Source: an uncultured Bacteroidota bacterium (lineage in GTDB: Bacteria > Bacteroidota > Bacteroidia > Bacteroidales > P3). Taken from it: a stretch of DNA of 49,988 nucleotides. The notes beneath the pieces were generated by a model. The model was not told the origin of the DNA and ran no database searches. It saw nothing but the letters and a program-made list of their open reading frames with translations. The position numbers and the translations under genes were made by a program. Location: assembly GCA_902784465.1 (NCBI GenBank), contig CACZUZ010000012.1, positions 1-49,988 of the forward strand. Reading direction: 5' to 3'. Below are positions 33,262-41,622 of the stretch, piece by piece (the first letter of the stretch is position 1; each line of letters begins with the position of its first letter).

Positions 33262-35559
33262 GTGACATCAAGAACATCATTTGGCAATTCAAAACTCGCG
33301 GGTGCCGTCATAACCATCGTGGCGGCGGTACTCTTTATCGGTCTTTTCTGGGGATTCGGTTGGCTAACACATTGGGACACACGGTTCTTCTCAACCTACA
33401 GCGACGACCTTATCAAGGACATATATACAACGACATATCATGTAGCCTACGACGAAGGCATGACGATGTCGCACGCCATGAACTATCCCCACGGCGAGTA
33501 CTATACCTTCACTGGCTTGCAGCCCATCGTCGCAGCACCACTGCAATGGCTGCGCGATGCCGGAGTCAGCCATCCCGAACGTGCCGTGCTGCCGCTGATG
33601 AACCTCATGTCTCTGCTGTCCATCGTGTTGTGTGCTCTCTTCCTCTTCCTGCTGCTAAGCGAGCTCAAACTACCCACATGGTACTCCATCGTCGGCGCAA
33701 TACTCATCACCATGATGTCGCCACAGCTGCAACGCATCGGGGCCCATTCGTCGCTGAGCTACTATTGTGCCATACCCATGCTGCTCTACTTCACCCTGCG
33801 CCACCTGCGCAGCGGAGGGTGGGGATGGGCATTAGCCAACGGTGCGGCAATGTTGTTCTTCAGCTTATGCCACCCCTATTATATTGTTTTCTACGCCGTT
33901 GTTGTTTGCGGCGAAATAATCTATCTTGTCGTCCGACGCAAACAACTACCTTGGGATGGCAACCGCAATGTTCTACGCATTGTCATCGCTGCCCTGCTCC
34001 AGTTCTTCATTCCGTTGTGCTTATTCTTTTATCTCTCCCATACCGGACTTCCCGACGGTGACCGCACCGCCGTACCGTCGGGCTTCCACGACTACCGTGG
34101 CCGCATAGTGGGCGTCATCTTCCCCTACGGGAGACCCTACTTCTTCGAGAACAGTCGACTGTTCCCTGATGTCAAATGGGAATCGCGTAACTATGTAGGC
34201 ATCGTTTCTGTTTTGGCTATAGTTTTGGTTTTGTGGCATTTCATCAAAACCATAATCAAGAAGCAGTACAGCAATGCATTGCGTCCTACCGACAGCCGAG
34301 AGCTCAACCTCATGCTGCTTCTAGCCACAGCATTGATGTTTTACGCCTGTGGGGTGCCACTCGGCTGGATGCCTCGCAATGTAGTATCATACATCGGTCC
34401 GCTGGCTCAGTTCCGTGCCCAAGGCCGCTTCGTATGGCTCTTCTGCTATGTCATTAACATCGTAGCGCTCTACATCCTCTACAAATACTGTTCAAAGGGA
34501 TTTGCAAACCCTGCGGGCAAACAAAAATCCCAATTTCCACATTTCAATCATCGCTTTTCAATCCTCCTCCTCGCCCTCATTCTGATGGCAGCAGAAGGAA
34601 CCGCCTACAACTGGCACAACAAGGCGTGGTACACCGCCTCGTGGGACGAATGGACCGACTACGACAACAAACTGTCTCAAAACCAGTGGCTGAAGGATTT
34701 CGATACCTCAGAGTACCAGGCCATCCTCTCATTCCCTGTCTTCAACGCCGGCAGCGAGATGGCATACCTTCCCTCGCAGGACCGCATGTTCCAGCGCAGC
34801 GCACTGCTCTCCATGAAGACCTCCCTTCCGTTGATATGCCATGAGAGCGCCCGTAGCGATATGCGACAAGCGATGGACTGCATAGCAATTTCGCGTACAG
34901 CTTTTCAACCCCTGGCGATAGTGGACCAGCTGCCCAACGGGAAACCCCTCTTGCTGGCAGTCAGTAAGCAGCGAGACCTCTTGACCGATGCTGAGAAACT
35001 GATTCTGGCCCATGCCGACTCTCTCTTTGAATGCTACGGCATGGACCTCTACAAGCTCGACTGCGAAGCCCTCCGAACCGCCCACCTCGAAACCCTCGCC
35101 CTCCTCCTAGACCTCTACAATTCGCCATCCACTCAAACATTCAAACATTCAAACATTCAAACATTCCAACATTCCAACATTCAATCCTGGAACACCCTCT
35201 TCGACGACAGCATCGACCTCAAGGGCGACATAGAGATAAGCTTCTGGATGTCCGATATCTTCAAAGACCTCTACACCCGCACCACCTTCAAGGTTGAAGC
35301 CCTAGATGACGCCGGCAACAGCACTCAGCTCTACAACTGGAGCGGCGAAGACAAACTCGACATCGTCGACAGGGAGAAGGAAGAAGGTCTCTTCCGCATC
35401 AATGTCACCATGCCCGACGACTACCGCCACCTCAAAGTCACGGCCCGTTGCCGCGAAAGCCGGCCCACCCCGGTCACATTCCACCACCTCCTCATTCGCC
35501 CCGCCGACACCCATGTCGCCACCCCCGACCACCGCATCGACAACATACCGATACTATAA
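33262..35559 (+). CDS. Polytopic GT-C/YfhO-like membrane protein
   Basis: 765-residue protein with a GTG start. About ten or more hydrophobic helices (for example AVITIVAAVLFIGLFWGFGW, LMSLLSIVLCALFLFLLL, FFIPLCLFFYL) come first, and a soluble, presumably periplasmic C-terminal part follows. An early acidic loop after the first helix (THWDTRFFSTYSDDL) resembles the Asp-containing loop of lipid-linked sugar transferases (GT-C), so transfer of sugar to a surface glycan or lipid is plausible. Residues about 623-641 (TFKHSNIQ, TFQHSNIQ) are encoded by an octamer array, so copy change would frameshift the C-terminal ~125 residues. The next gene starts 5 bp after the stop. Family assignment is tentative. 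Confidence 0.65.
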   Translation: MTSRTSFGNSKLAGAVITIVAAVLFIGLFWGFGWLTHWDTRFFSTYSDDLIKDIYTTTYHVAYDEGMTMSHAMNYPHGEYYTFTGLQPIVAAPLQWLRDAGVSHPERAVLPLMNLMSLLSIVLCALFLFLLLSELKLPTWYSIVGAILITMMSPQLQRIGAHSSLSYYCAIPMLLYFTLRHLRSGGWGWALANGAAMLFFSLCHPYYIVFYAVVVCGEIIYLVVRRKQLPWDGNRNVLRIVIAALLQFFIPLCLFFYLSHTGLPDGDRTAVPSGFHDYRGRIVGVIFPYGRPYFFENSRLFPDVKWESRNYVGIVSVLAIVLVLWHFIKTIIKKQYSNALRPTDSRELNLMLLLATALMFYACGVPLGWMPRNVVSYIGPLAQFRAQGRFVWLFCYVINIVALYILYKYCSKGFANPAGKQKSQFPHFNHRFSILLLALILMAAEGTAYNWHNKAWYTASWDEWTDYDNKLSQNQWLKDFDTSEYQAILSFPVFNAGSEMAYLPSQDRMFQRSALLSMKTSLPLICHESARSDMRQAMDCIAISRTAFQPLAIVDQLPNGKPLLLAVSKQRDLLTDAEKLILAHADSLFECYGMDLYKLDCEALRTAHLETLALLLDLYNSPSTQTFKHSNIQTFQHSNIQSWNTLFDDSIDLKGDIEISFWMSDIFKDLYTRTTFKVEALDDAGNSTQLYNWSGEDKLDIVDREKEEGLFRINVTMPDDYRHLKVTARCRESRPTPVTFHHLLIRPADTHVATPDHRIDNIPIL
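35131..35186 (+). repeat. Octanucleotide array inside the membrane-protein gene (7 units)
   Basis: Seven 8-bp units: ACTCAAAC, three ATTCAAAC, two ATTCCAAC, ATTCAATC. The array is in coding sequence and yields an 8-residue repeat (TFKHSNIQ). Because 8 is not a multiple of 3, gain or loss of one unit shifts the frame. Confidence 0.92.
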
Positions 35560-35564
35560 CAATC

Positions 35565-37064
35565 ATGCACCAACGCATTCAAACAATCAAGCATTCAGGC
35601 ATTCAGGCATTATTAGTCCTCGTCGTTCTTTTCTCATCATGCAAACATGCAGCCAACAATGAGATTATGTACCACGACACCCTGCCCGTTGCCGCCGAGG
35701 GCTACGTAACCATCGACGGCAATCATTTCGCCATCGACGGCCAAACGTGGTTCCCCCTCATGCTCAACTACAAGGCCGAGGTACGCCATGTGGGCGAAGA
35801 CATTCAAGTAGTCCCCGCCGGCTACTACCATGGCAACGACATCCGCGAACACTTCGATACCATAGCCTCATGGGGTTTCAACTCCATACGTCTATGCCTC
35901 GACGTGCTGGACAGCGACATGGACTCTGCCGCCATGTTCCGTGCCACCCGTCGCGTCATTCAGCAAGCCGACAGTGCCGGCCTGCGTGTCATGCTTCTCA
36001 TCAAGCCCCCCTTCGACCCCTACTGGCAGAGCTACACACAGGGGCTGCTGCAAACCCTTGCAGACCTGCCGGCATTGTGGGCATACGACTTCATGAACGA
36101 GCCTCTTTATTTCGACCCTGTCGAGGAGCGGGACAAGATGGATGCCGTGCGACTTGCATCCCTGTGGCGTCATTGGGTGCGGCAATATGCCCCTCACCAG
36201 CTCTTCACCATTGCCACCGCCGAACCTATCGAGGTCTTCGAATGGGACCCCGCCATCCTCCCCGTCGACTTCATCGAGATGCACACCTACCATCCCCTCC
36301 GCGTCTTTAGCGAGATGTGGTGGTACAGCCACTACTGCAACAAGCCCTGGATGGTCGGCGAAACAGGCCTCCCCGCCGACAACGACTCGGTGCCCTACGA
36401 CTGGCAGATAGATTTCATGAGTGAGACTTTTTACTGGGCAGTATCATACGGTGCGATTGGATACGGATGGTGGGAATTTCAGGACTGCCCCAACGGCGTA
36501 AACTTCGAGGCTCAGTATACCGGACTAAGCACCGCATCTGGACAACCCAAGCACCCCGACGTTAGATTCTTCGGATATTGGATGTGCCTCGGACCTGAGG
36601 AAAACCCCTCTATTCCTGGCAATTACTACAACATGCTAGGCTACAACAACATTCGCCTAACCGGCAAAGTCATTGACAAAGAGAGTGGCCTCCCCATTGA
36701 AGGTGCCGTCATCCGCGGTTGGAACGAGGACTGGTCGGTAGGCATGAACACCTACAGCGACAGCAACGGACACTTCACCCTCTACAGCAACGACTACAAC
36801 ACCCACTTCGAAATCTCAGCCCCCGGCATGAGCCGCACCAAGTTCAATCGTAAAAACCTCAAATACAAGAATATCGGCAATATCGACCCCAACAATCTCC
36901 CCAACCGCACCCTCGAATACCAGCAAATCGGCTTCCAACCAAATTTCTGGCATTGTCCCGACGGAACTCTTATCGATTTCATCAAAATCGACACCAACCA
37001 ATTCAACAAATACAGCCTCACCGCCGACCTCGGAACCGTCAAGCTGGAAAAACTTGAATGGTGA
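35565..37064 (+). CDS. GH5-like glycoside hydrolase lipoprotein
   Basis: 499-residue lipoprotein. The start at 35565 is chosen because it gives a lipoprotein signal peptide ending LFSSC (Cys26); the frame stays open upstream, overlapping the previous gene. The TIM-barrel part carries WGFNSIRLCLD, the acid/base Glu179 in YDFMNEPLYF, and the nucleophile Glu266 in MVGETGLP, the two-glutamate pattern of clan GH-A (GH5-like). A carboxypeptidase-regulatory-like beta domain follows at about 363-440 (LTGKVIDKESGLPIEGAVI). It is likely anchored on the outer or inner membrane, cutting beta-glycans. Codons 5-15 (IQTIKHSGIQA) are an octamer repeat. It forms an operon with the membrane protein upstream (5-bp gap). 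Confidence 0.8.
   Translation: MHQRIQTIKHSGIQALLVLVVLFSSCKHAANNEIMYHDTLPVAAEGYVTIDGNHFAIDGQTWFPLMLNYKAEVRHVGEDIQVVPAGYYHGNDIREHFDTIASWGFNSIRLCLDVLDSDMDSAAMFRATRRVIQQADSAGLRVMLLIKPPFDPYWQSYTQGLLQTLADLPALWAYDFMNEPLYFDPVEERDKMDAVRLASLWRHWVRQYAPHQLFTIATAEPIEVFEWDPAILPVDFIEMHTYHPLRVFSEMWWYSHYCNKPWMVGETGLPADNDSVPYDWQIDFMSETFYWAVSYGAIGYGWWEFQDCPNGVNFEAQYTGLSTASGQPKHPDVRFFGYWMCLGPEENPSIPGNYYNMLGYNNIRLTGKVIDKESGLPIEGAVIRGWNEDWSVGMNTYSDSNGHFTLYSNDYNTHFEISAPGMSRTKFNRKNLKYKNIGNIDPNNLPNRTLEYQQIGFQPNFWHCPDGTLIDFIKIDTNQFNKYSLTADLGTVKLEKLEW
35577..35608 (+). repeat. Octanucleotide array in the GH5-like signal-peptide coding region
   Basis: Units ATTCAAAC, AATCAAGC, ATTCAGGC, ATTCAGGC (then a diverged ATTATTAG), starting 12 nt after the A of the ATG. 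The same unit order appears next to hutU (10989-11028). Changes in unit number would put the whole protein out of frame. Confidence 0.85.
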
Positions 37065-37102
37065 ATTTTGAATGGACAAATGTGATTGGTGATTAGAATG
37101 TT

Positions 37103-38338
37103 TTATCCGTTCGGCCTTCGCAGCAATCCCACTTTCTGCCAGTCCACCAGAGTACCCACGGCCAGCATCAGACCCATGGCCGTCATTGCCAGGCTTCTAT
37201 AGGTGAACCAGAAATGTTGGTACGAATGGTTGGCGATGGTCATGTACCATGCCAGAGGAGCCAAGGCGACAGCAAGGCAGAACAAGGCGTTGCGCCACCC
37301 TTTGGCGTTAAAGTGCCGGTAGGCGAGAACCGCCAACACGATGATGGCGATGACGACATAAAGCCACGGCACCAGGTCGATGTTGCGAACAGCAGCATCC
37401 CATCGGGAGTAGTCCTCAACTGTGGAACGGTACGAGGCCTGCCGCGAAGCATCAGAGAAGACATTCAGGGGAGTCGTCAGAGTGGCTATCACCCACTTGG
37501 AGACCCATGTAGCCCCATAGCCGACAAACCATGTGGCGGAGGAGAGCCGACTCTTCCAGTCGTTCATCTTGCCGGCGACGATGGCAACCAGGAGAGGGAT
37601 GCCCCATGTCATAAGGGGAGCCGTGAGCAGGTCAAAATAGGTTGTAAGAGAACCCAGCACGAAGAAAGGTATTCCGAGACTTCCCTCCTCTCGTTTAATC
37701 ACCCATAACGTCCCCGCCAGTGAGAGTATCAATACCGGCAAAAACTGGATTGAGAACTGCATCATGAACACATCCACCAAGGTCAGCGAGATGCCATAGA
37801 CCACGGCGACCCACACTCCTATCCTTTTTGCCAAAGCCAGGACGACCCACAGCATGAGCAGGGACGACAAAAGATAGAAGAATGTCCGCAATACCACATA
37901 ATCCTTGAATGCCAACAAGATGCGCATAAGGAAAGTGCTGCCATGCCAATAGCGTGCATAATAGATGGCTTTCATCCCTGTGTCGCCATCCACCATCCTG
38001 TGCAGGTTGCCACACTGCTCGTCGCCGGCATGAAGACGCGGCACCAGCATAATCTTGTTCCACCGAGTGTTGGGATAGGGCTGTATCAAGTGGTCGTAGT
38101 CATCCGTCTGGCATAGCACCTGATTGACGATGAGGGCGTCGGTGAAGTTGTCCACATAATAGTTGGGCTTGTGAACGAAGGAAGACCATGAGTCAGCCTC
38201 GAGGTCGGTCTTGTCGATAGTTCGTTTCACGTGACGCTCCACAGCACTGTCCGACGCCAGTCCAGAGACCAAGCCAAAAAGCAGATAAAGGACTATAAGT
38301 CCCACAAAAACGGCAGTGTATCTTCCAATTGTACGCAT
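37103..38338 (-). CDS. Polytopic membrane protein, unknown
   Basis: 411-residue protein with a first membrane helix (YTAVFVGLIVLYLLFGLVSG), then a ~100-residue extracytoplasmic loop (NFTDALIVNQVLC, MVDGDTGMKAIYYARYWHGS), then about eight further helices (VLRTFFYLLSSLLMLWVVLA and others). The layout, with a large loop after the first helix and a later NHSYQHFWFTYR segment, resembles polytopic glycan or lipid transferases or O-unit-processing proteins, but no diagnostic motif is recognised. It is convergent with the GH5-like gene and divergent from the carboxyltransferase. The frame is intact; function unassigned. Confidence 0.7.
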   Translation of the reverse strand: MRTIGRYTAVFVGLIVLYLLFGLVSGLASDSAVERHVKRTIDKTDLEADSWSSFVHKPNYYVDNFTDALIVNQVLCQTDDYDHLIQPYPNTRWNKIMLVPRLHAGDEQCGNLHRMVDGDTGMKAIYYARYWHGSTFLMRILLAFKDYVVLRTFFYLLSSLLMLWVVLALAKRIGVWVAVVYGISLTLVDVFMMQFSIQFLPVLILSLAGTLWVIKREEGSLGIPFFVLGSLTTYFDLLTAPLMTWGIPLLVAIVAGKMNDWKSRLSSATWFVGYGATWVSKWVIATLTTPLNVFSDASRQASYRSTVEDYSRWDAAVRNIDLVPWLYVVIAIIVLAVLAYRHFNAKGWRNALFCLAVALAPLAWYMTIANHSYQHFWFTYRSLAMTAMGLMLAVGTLVDWQKVGLLRRPNG

Positions 38339-38441
38339 ATTTTTTTTAACGCCAAACCACTTCGCTTATTGCAATGCAACAGCGTTTTTTCAGAAAAATA
38401 ATTTTTTACATTATATAGTGACACATAATTAAAAAATATAC

Positions 38442-38450
38442 TATATTTGC
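38442..38450 (+). promoter_or_regulatory. -7 promoter element of the carboxyltransferase gene (TATATTTGC)
   Basis: Exact TAnnTTTG match in an AT-rich divergent region, giving a leader of about 60 nt to ATG 38519. Confidence 0.65.
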
Positions 38451-38518
38451 ATTTTTTCGCACAAACAGTTTACACACTTATATATTTTTATTCCAACGAT
38501 TTAAACCATTTTTTTTAC

Positions 38519-40303
38519 ATGTCCAAAGAAGTAAAATTCAGCCTTGTCTACCGCGATATGTGGCAATCGTCTGGCAAATATCAGCCGCGCGTAGACCAGC
38601 TCACCAAAATCGCTCCCGTCATCGTGGCTATGGGTTGCTTCGACCGTATAGAGACCAACGGCGGTGCCTTCGAGCAGGTCAACCTCATGTATGGCGAGAA
38701 CCCCAACAAGGCTGTCCGCGCATGGACCAAGGAATTCAACAAAGCCGGCATCCAGACCCACATGCTCGAGCGTGCCCTCAACGGTCTCCGCATGTATGGC
38801 GTACCCAAGGATGTCCGCCAGCTCATGGCTAAAGTCAAGAAGGCCCAGGGTGTCGACATCATGCGTTCTTTCTGCGGCCTTAACGACCCCCGCAACCTCG
38901 AGCTCAGCGTAAAATATGCCAAAGAGGCCGGCATGATTTCCCAGGCCGCCCTCAGCATCACCCACTCGCCAGTCCACACCGTCGAGTACTACATGCAGCT
39001 GGTTGACAAGCTGGTGGAATTCGGAGCCGACGAGATTGCCCTGAAAGACATGGCTGGTGTCGGACGTCCCGCCACACTCGGCAAACTGGTAAAGGAAATC
39101 AAGACCAAGTACCCGCATATCATCGTCCAATACCATGGACATACAGGTCCTGGGCTCTCGATGGCCTCCACCCTCATGGTGGCTCAAGCCGGTGCCGACG
39201 TTATCGACTGCGCCATGGAGCCCCTCTCGTGGGGTATGGTACACCCCGACGTCATCAGTGTCCAGGCCATGCTCAAGGATGCCGGATTCAAGGTTAAAGA
39301 CATCAACATGGACGCCTACATGGAAGCCCGCAAGCTGACCCAGGAGTTCATCGACGACTTCCTCGGCCTCTACATCAACCCCGGCAACCGTGTCAGCACC
39401 TCGCTGCTCGTGGGCTGCGGACTCCCCGGCGGCATGATGGGCTCTATGATGAGCGACCTGCGTGGCGTTCACGGTGCCATCAACATGGCTCTCAAAAAAA
39501 GCGGCAAACCCGAGGTTGGTTTCGAAGAACTGACCGTCCAGCTCTTCCAGGAGGTCGAGCATATATGGCCCATGCTGGGTTATCCCCCGCTGGTTACGCC
39601 TTTCAGCCAGTACACCAAGAACATAGCCGTCATGAACCTTCTGTCGATGGCTCAGGGCAAACCCCGTTTCAGCCAGATTGACAAGGACAGCTGGAGCATG
39701 ATTCTCGGACGCGCCGGCAAGCTGCCCGGACCTTTGGCACCGGAAATCATAGCCCTCGCCAAAGAGCAAGGCCTTGAGTTCTACGATGGTGTGCCACAGG
39801 ATGCCTACCCCGACGCACTGCCGGAATACATCAAAGAGATGGAAGAGAACGGCTGGGACCGCGGCGAAGACGACGAGGAGCTCTTCGAACTGGCCATGCA
39901 CGACCGCCAATACCGCGACTACAAGAGCGGTGTTGCCAAGGATCGCTTCTACAAGGAGATTGAAAAGCTCCGCGCCGAGAAGATGAACGTGGCCGGCGCG
40001 CCCGCTCCCGAGCCTGGCACCATGCCCAACTACATGAAGGAACGCTACCGCAATGCCACCCCCGTCGTCGCCACCGCTACCGGACAGCTGCTGTGGGAGA
40101 TCGACTTCAACGACAAGAGCGTACCTCCCACCCCAGGACGCTCCTACAAAGCCGGCGACCTCTTCTGCACCATCCAGGCCAGCTACGCCATGATGCCCGT
40201 CAACCTCGAAATCTCAGGCCGTCTTGTCGACACCTGCATACCGCAGGGAGCCATGGTCAAAAAAGGTGACGTCATCGGATGGATGGAGCCTGAAGCCAAA
40301 TAA
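38519..40303 (+). CDS. oadA: Oxaloacetate decarboxylase alpha / pyruvate carboxylase B-type carboxyltransferase
   Basis: 594-residue protein started at MSKEVKFSLV; earlier in-frame codons lie in the leader. The carboxyltransferase domain has YRDMWQS (Asp13), GRPATLGKLV, the reactive Lys176 in ALKDMAGVG and zinc ligands His206/His208 in QYHGHTGPG, all as in OadA/PycB. The conserved PYC_OADA region follows (LPGGMMGSMMSDL, YPPLVTPFSQY, AGKLPGPLAPEI). The last ~70 residues look like a biotinyl-domain fold, but where AMKM should be the sequence reads YAMMPVN (556-562), so no biotinylatable lysine is present. A separate biotin carrier would be required. The reaction is carboxyl transfer between oxaloacetate/pyruvate and biotin. 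Other subunits are not in the window. Confidence 0.88.
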   Translation: MSKEVKFSLVYRDMWQSSGKYQPRVDQLTKIAPVIVAMGCFDRIETNGGAFEQVNLMYGENPNKAVRAWTKEFNKAGIQTHMLERALNGLRMYGVPKDVRQLMAKVKKAQGVDIMRSFCGLNDPRNLELSVKYAKEAGMISQAALSITHSPVHTVEYYMQLVDKLVEFGADEIALKDMAGVGRPATLGKLVKEIKTKYPHIIVQYHGHTGPGLSMASTLMVAQAGADVIDCAMEPLSWGMVHPDVISVQAMLKDAGFKVKDINMDAYMEARKLTQEFIDDFLGLYINPGNRVSTSLLVGCGLPGGMMGSMMSDLRGVHGAINMALKKSGKPEVGFEELTVQLFQEVEHIWPMLGYPPLVTPFSQYTKNIAVMNLLSMAQGKPRFSQIDKDSWSMILGRAGKLPGPLAPEIIALAKEQGLEFYDGVPQDAYPDALPEYIKEMEENGWDRGEDDEELFELAMHDRQYRDYKSGVAKDRFYKEIEKLRAEKMNVAGAPAPEPGTMPNYMKERYRNATPVVATATGQLLWEIDFNDKSVPPTPGRSYKAGDLFCTIQASYAMMPVNLEISGRLVDTCIPQGAMVKKGDVIGWMEPEAK

Positions 40304-40317
40304 AAAACAAAAAAATA

Positions 40318-40349
40318 TTTGCCCAATACAAAAAAAGGTGTACTTTTGC
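40318..40349 (+). promoter_or_regulatory. Promoter of rnfA
   Basis: TTTG at 40318-40321 and TACTTTTGC at 40341-40349 with 19 bp between, a very good Bacteroidota -33/-7 pair. It gives rnfA its own transcript with a leader of about 125 nt. Confidence 0.75.
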
Positions 40350-40435
40350 ATGTCGTATTGTAGCCAACAAAAAACATTACCTTATCTACACTAGATTGAC
40401 TGTCAGCGATATGCATAATTCCACCTTACTTATGC

Positions 40436-40477
40436 AACTTCTAACTTTAAACTACCAACTTTCAACAATAAACTAAA
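40436..40477 (+). repeat. Heptamer-periodic leader upstream of rnfA
   Basis: Six consecutive 7-bp units each starting AAC: AACTTCT, AACTTTA, AACTACC, AACTTTC, AACAATA, AACTAAA, directly followed by ACC and the ATG at 40481. It is an unstructured, A/C-rich translation-initiation region; no Shine-Dalgarno is seen. Confidence 0.75.
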
Positions 40478-40480
40478 ACC

Positions 40481-41071
40481 ATGGATGCATTAAGCCCCTT
40501 TGCACTTATCATCGGTGCCATCTTTGTCAACAACGTGGTTCTGGCCCAGTTCCTGGGCATCTGCCCTTTCCTCGGCGTTTCGAAAGATGTAAAGAGTTCT
40601 CTCGGTATGGGTGGCGCAGTACTCTTTGTCATGCTGCTTGCCACACTGGTCACTTATCTTATATATAAGTACCTACTCATACCATTCAACCTCGTATACC
40701 TGCAAACGATAGCCTATATTCTGGTCATCGCAGCCTTGGTGCAGATGGTTGAGATTGTGCTCAAAAAGATTGCTCCCGCACTCTACCAGACCCTGGGTGT
40801 CTTCCTGCCTCTTATCACAACCAACTGTGCCGTACTTGGTGTCGCCATTCTGGTCATCCAGAAAGACATGAACCTTCTCCAGAGCATCATCTACGCCGGC
40901 AGCATTGCTGTAGGTTTCACGCTGGCACTGGTGATTTTCGCCGGCATACGCGAGCAGATGGAGCTCACCGGTGTACCCAAGGGCATGAAAGGTGTCCCCA
41001 TCGCCCTGGTTACCGCAGGCATATTGGCCATGGCATTCATGGGCTTTGGTGGCATTGTTCCCACCCCTTGA
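40481..41071 (+). CDS. rnfA: Rnf complex subunit RnfA/RsxA
   Basis: 196-residue integral membrane subunit with six helices. It carries the family blocks IFVNNVVLAQFLGICPFLGV, LLIPFNLVYLQTIAYILVIA and LGVFLPLITTNCAVLGVAIL. The conserved cysteines of RnfA/NqrE, which bind an iron-sulfur centre in the membrane, are present in GICPF and TNCAVLG. Rnf couples electron flow between ferredoxin and NAD to ion transport. rnfA normally ends an rnfBCDGEA operon, but here no other rnf gene is adjacent and it has its own promoter and terminator. NqrE is the alternative paralogue; the sequence favours RnfA. Confidence 0.85.
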   Translation: MDALSPFALIIGAIFVNNVVLAQFLGICPFLGVSKDVKSSLGMGGAVLFVMLLATLVTYLIYKYLLIPFNLVYLQTIAYILVIAALVQMVEIVLKKIAPALYQTLGVFLPLITTNCAVLGVAILVIQKDMNLLQSIIYAGSIAVGFTLALVIFAGIREQMELTGVPKGMKGVPIALVTAGILAMAFMGFGGIVPTP

Positions 41072-41115
41072 TTTTTTGAGATTTTCAAGGTCAAAATGTT
41101 AAAAAAAGAACCTTC

Positions 41116-41152
41116 AAAAGCCTGAAAATCCAATTGATTTTCGGGCTTTTTT
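41116..41152 (+). terminator. Intrinsic terminator of rnfA
   Basis: AAAAGCCTGAAAATC (41116-41130) pairs with GATTTTCGGGCTTTT (41136-41150), 15 bp with one G-T wobble and a 5-nt loop, followed by more T. Confidence 0.9.
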
Positions 41153-41251
41153 AACATAAAGAGGCAAATATATAATATTGATTATCAACATACAAATAAT
41201 GTATTAAGATTTTTTATGATTGCAAAAACATCTATCATTGAAAAAGTGTAG

Positions 41252-41260
41252 TACTTTTGC
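41252..41260 (+). promoter_or_regulatory. -7 promoter element of the small acidic lipoprotein gene (TACTTTTGC)
   Basis: Exact TAnnTTTG match 46 nt before ATG 41307; a convincing -33 element was not found. Confidence 0.6.
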
Positions 41261-41306
41261 ACCACAAAACAACATTAAAAAATCAATTTTTTAAAAATCC
41301 AAAAAA

Positions 41307-41510
41307 ATGAAAAAAGTATTTTTCGCACTTGCAGTTGTTGCCATGTTCTCTTTCGTGGCTTGCAATGGTAACAAAAACGCCAACGCCGATACTACTCCCG
41401 CTATCGAGGAGACTATCGAGGAACCCGCTCCTGAGGAGATGACTTGCGACAGCACCGCTGTTGAGGGTCTCGCTGAGGAAGGTGCAGAAACTGAGGCCGT
41501 CGCCGAATAA
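41307..41510 (+). CDS. Small acidic lipoprotein (67 aa)
   Basis: 67-residue product. The signal peptide MKKVFFALAVVAMFSFVAC makes Cys19 the lipidation site. The mature 49 residues are strongly acidic (EETIEEPAPEEM, EEGAETEAVAE) and probably disordered, with one more Cys in MTCDST. It has its own -7 box and terminator and is monocistronic, with favoured codons, suggesting good expression. Similar tiny acidic lipoproteins are frequent in Bacteroidales. Function unknown. Confidence 0.75.
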   Translation: MKKVFFALAVVAMFSFVACNGNKNANADTTPAIEETIEEPAPEEMTCDSTAVEGLAEEGAETEAVAE

Positions 41511-41529
41511 TCGACAAGACCGAAACAAG

Positions 41530-41589
41530 TGTCGGGTATTTCCCGACAACACCAAATAGAGTCGTGCAGAACATGTACGGCTCTTTTTT
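41530..41589 (+). terminator. Tandem hairpins, second one a terminator
   Basis: TGTCGGG-tattt-CCCGACA (41530-41548) is a first hairpin without a T-run. GAGTCGT (41559-41565) with ACGGCTC (41577-41583), followed by TTTTTTA, is a likely intrinsic terminator for the small lipoprotein gene. Confidence 0.75.
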
Positions 41590-41601
41590 ACTATCCACTC
41601 T

Positions 41602-41622
41602 CACCATTCACCATTCACCATG
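41602..41622 (+). repeat. Three CACCATT heptamers overlapping the esterase start
   Basis: CACCATT, CACCATT and CACCATG; the ATG of the last unit is the esterase start codon. No Shine-Dalgarno is visible. Confidence 0.75.

Noticed and set aside
38501-39910. 469-aa open frame antisense to the carboxyltransferase gene
   Set aside because: Same codon-bias artefact; the sense frame has clear catalytic motifs.
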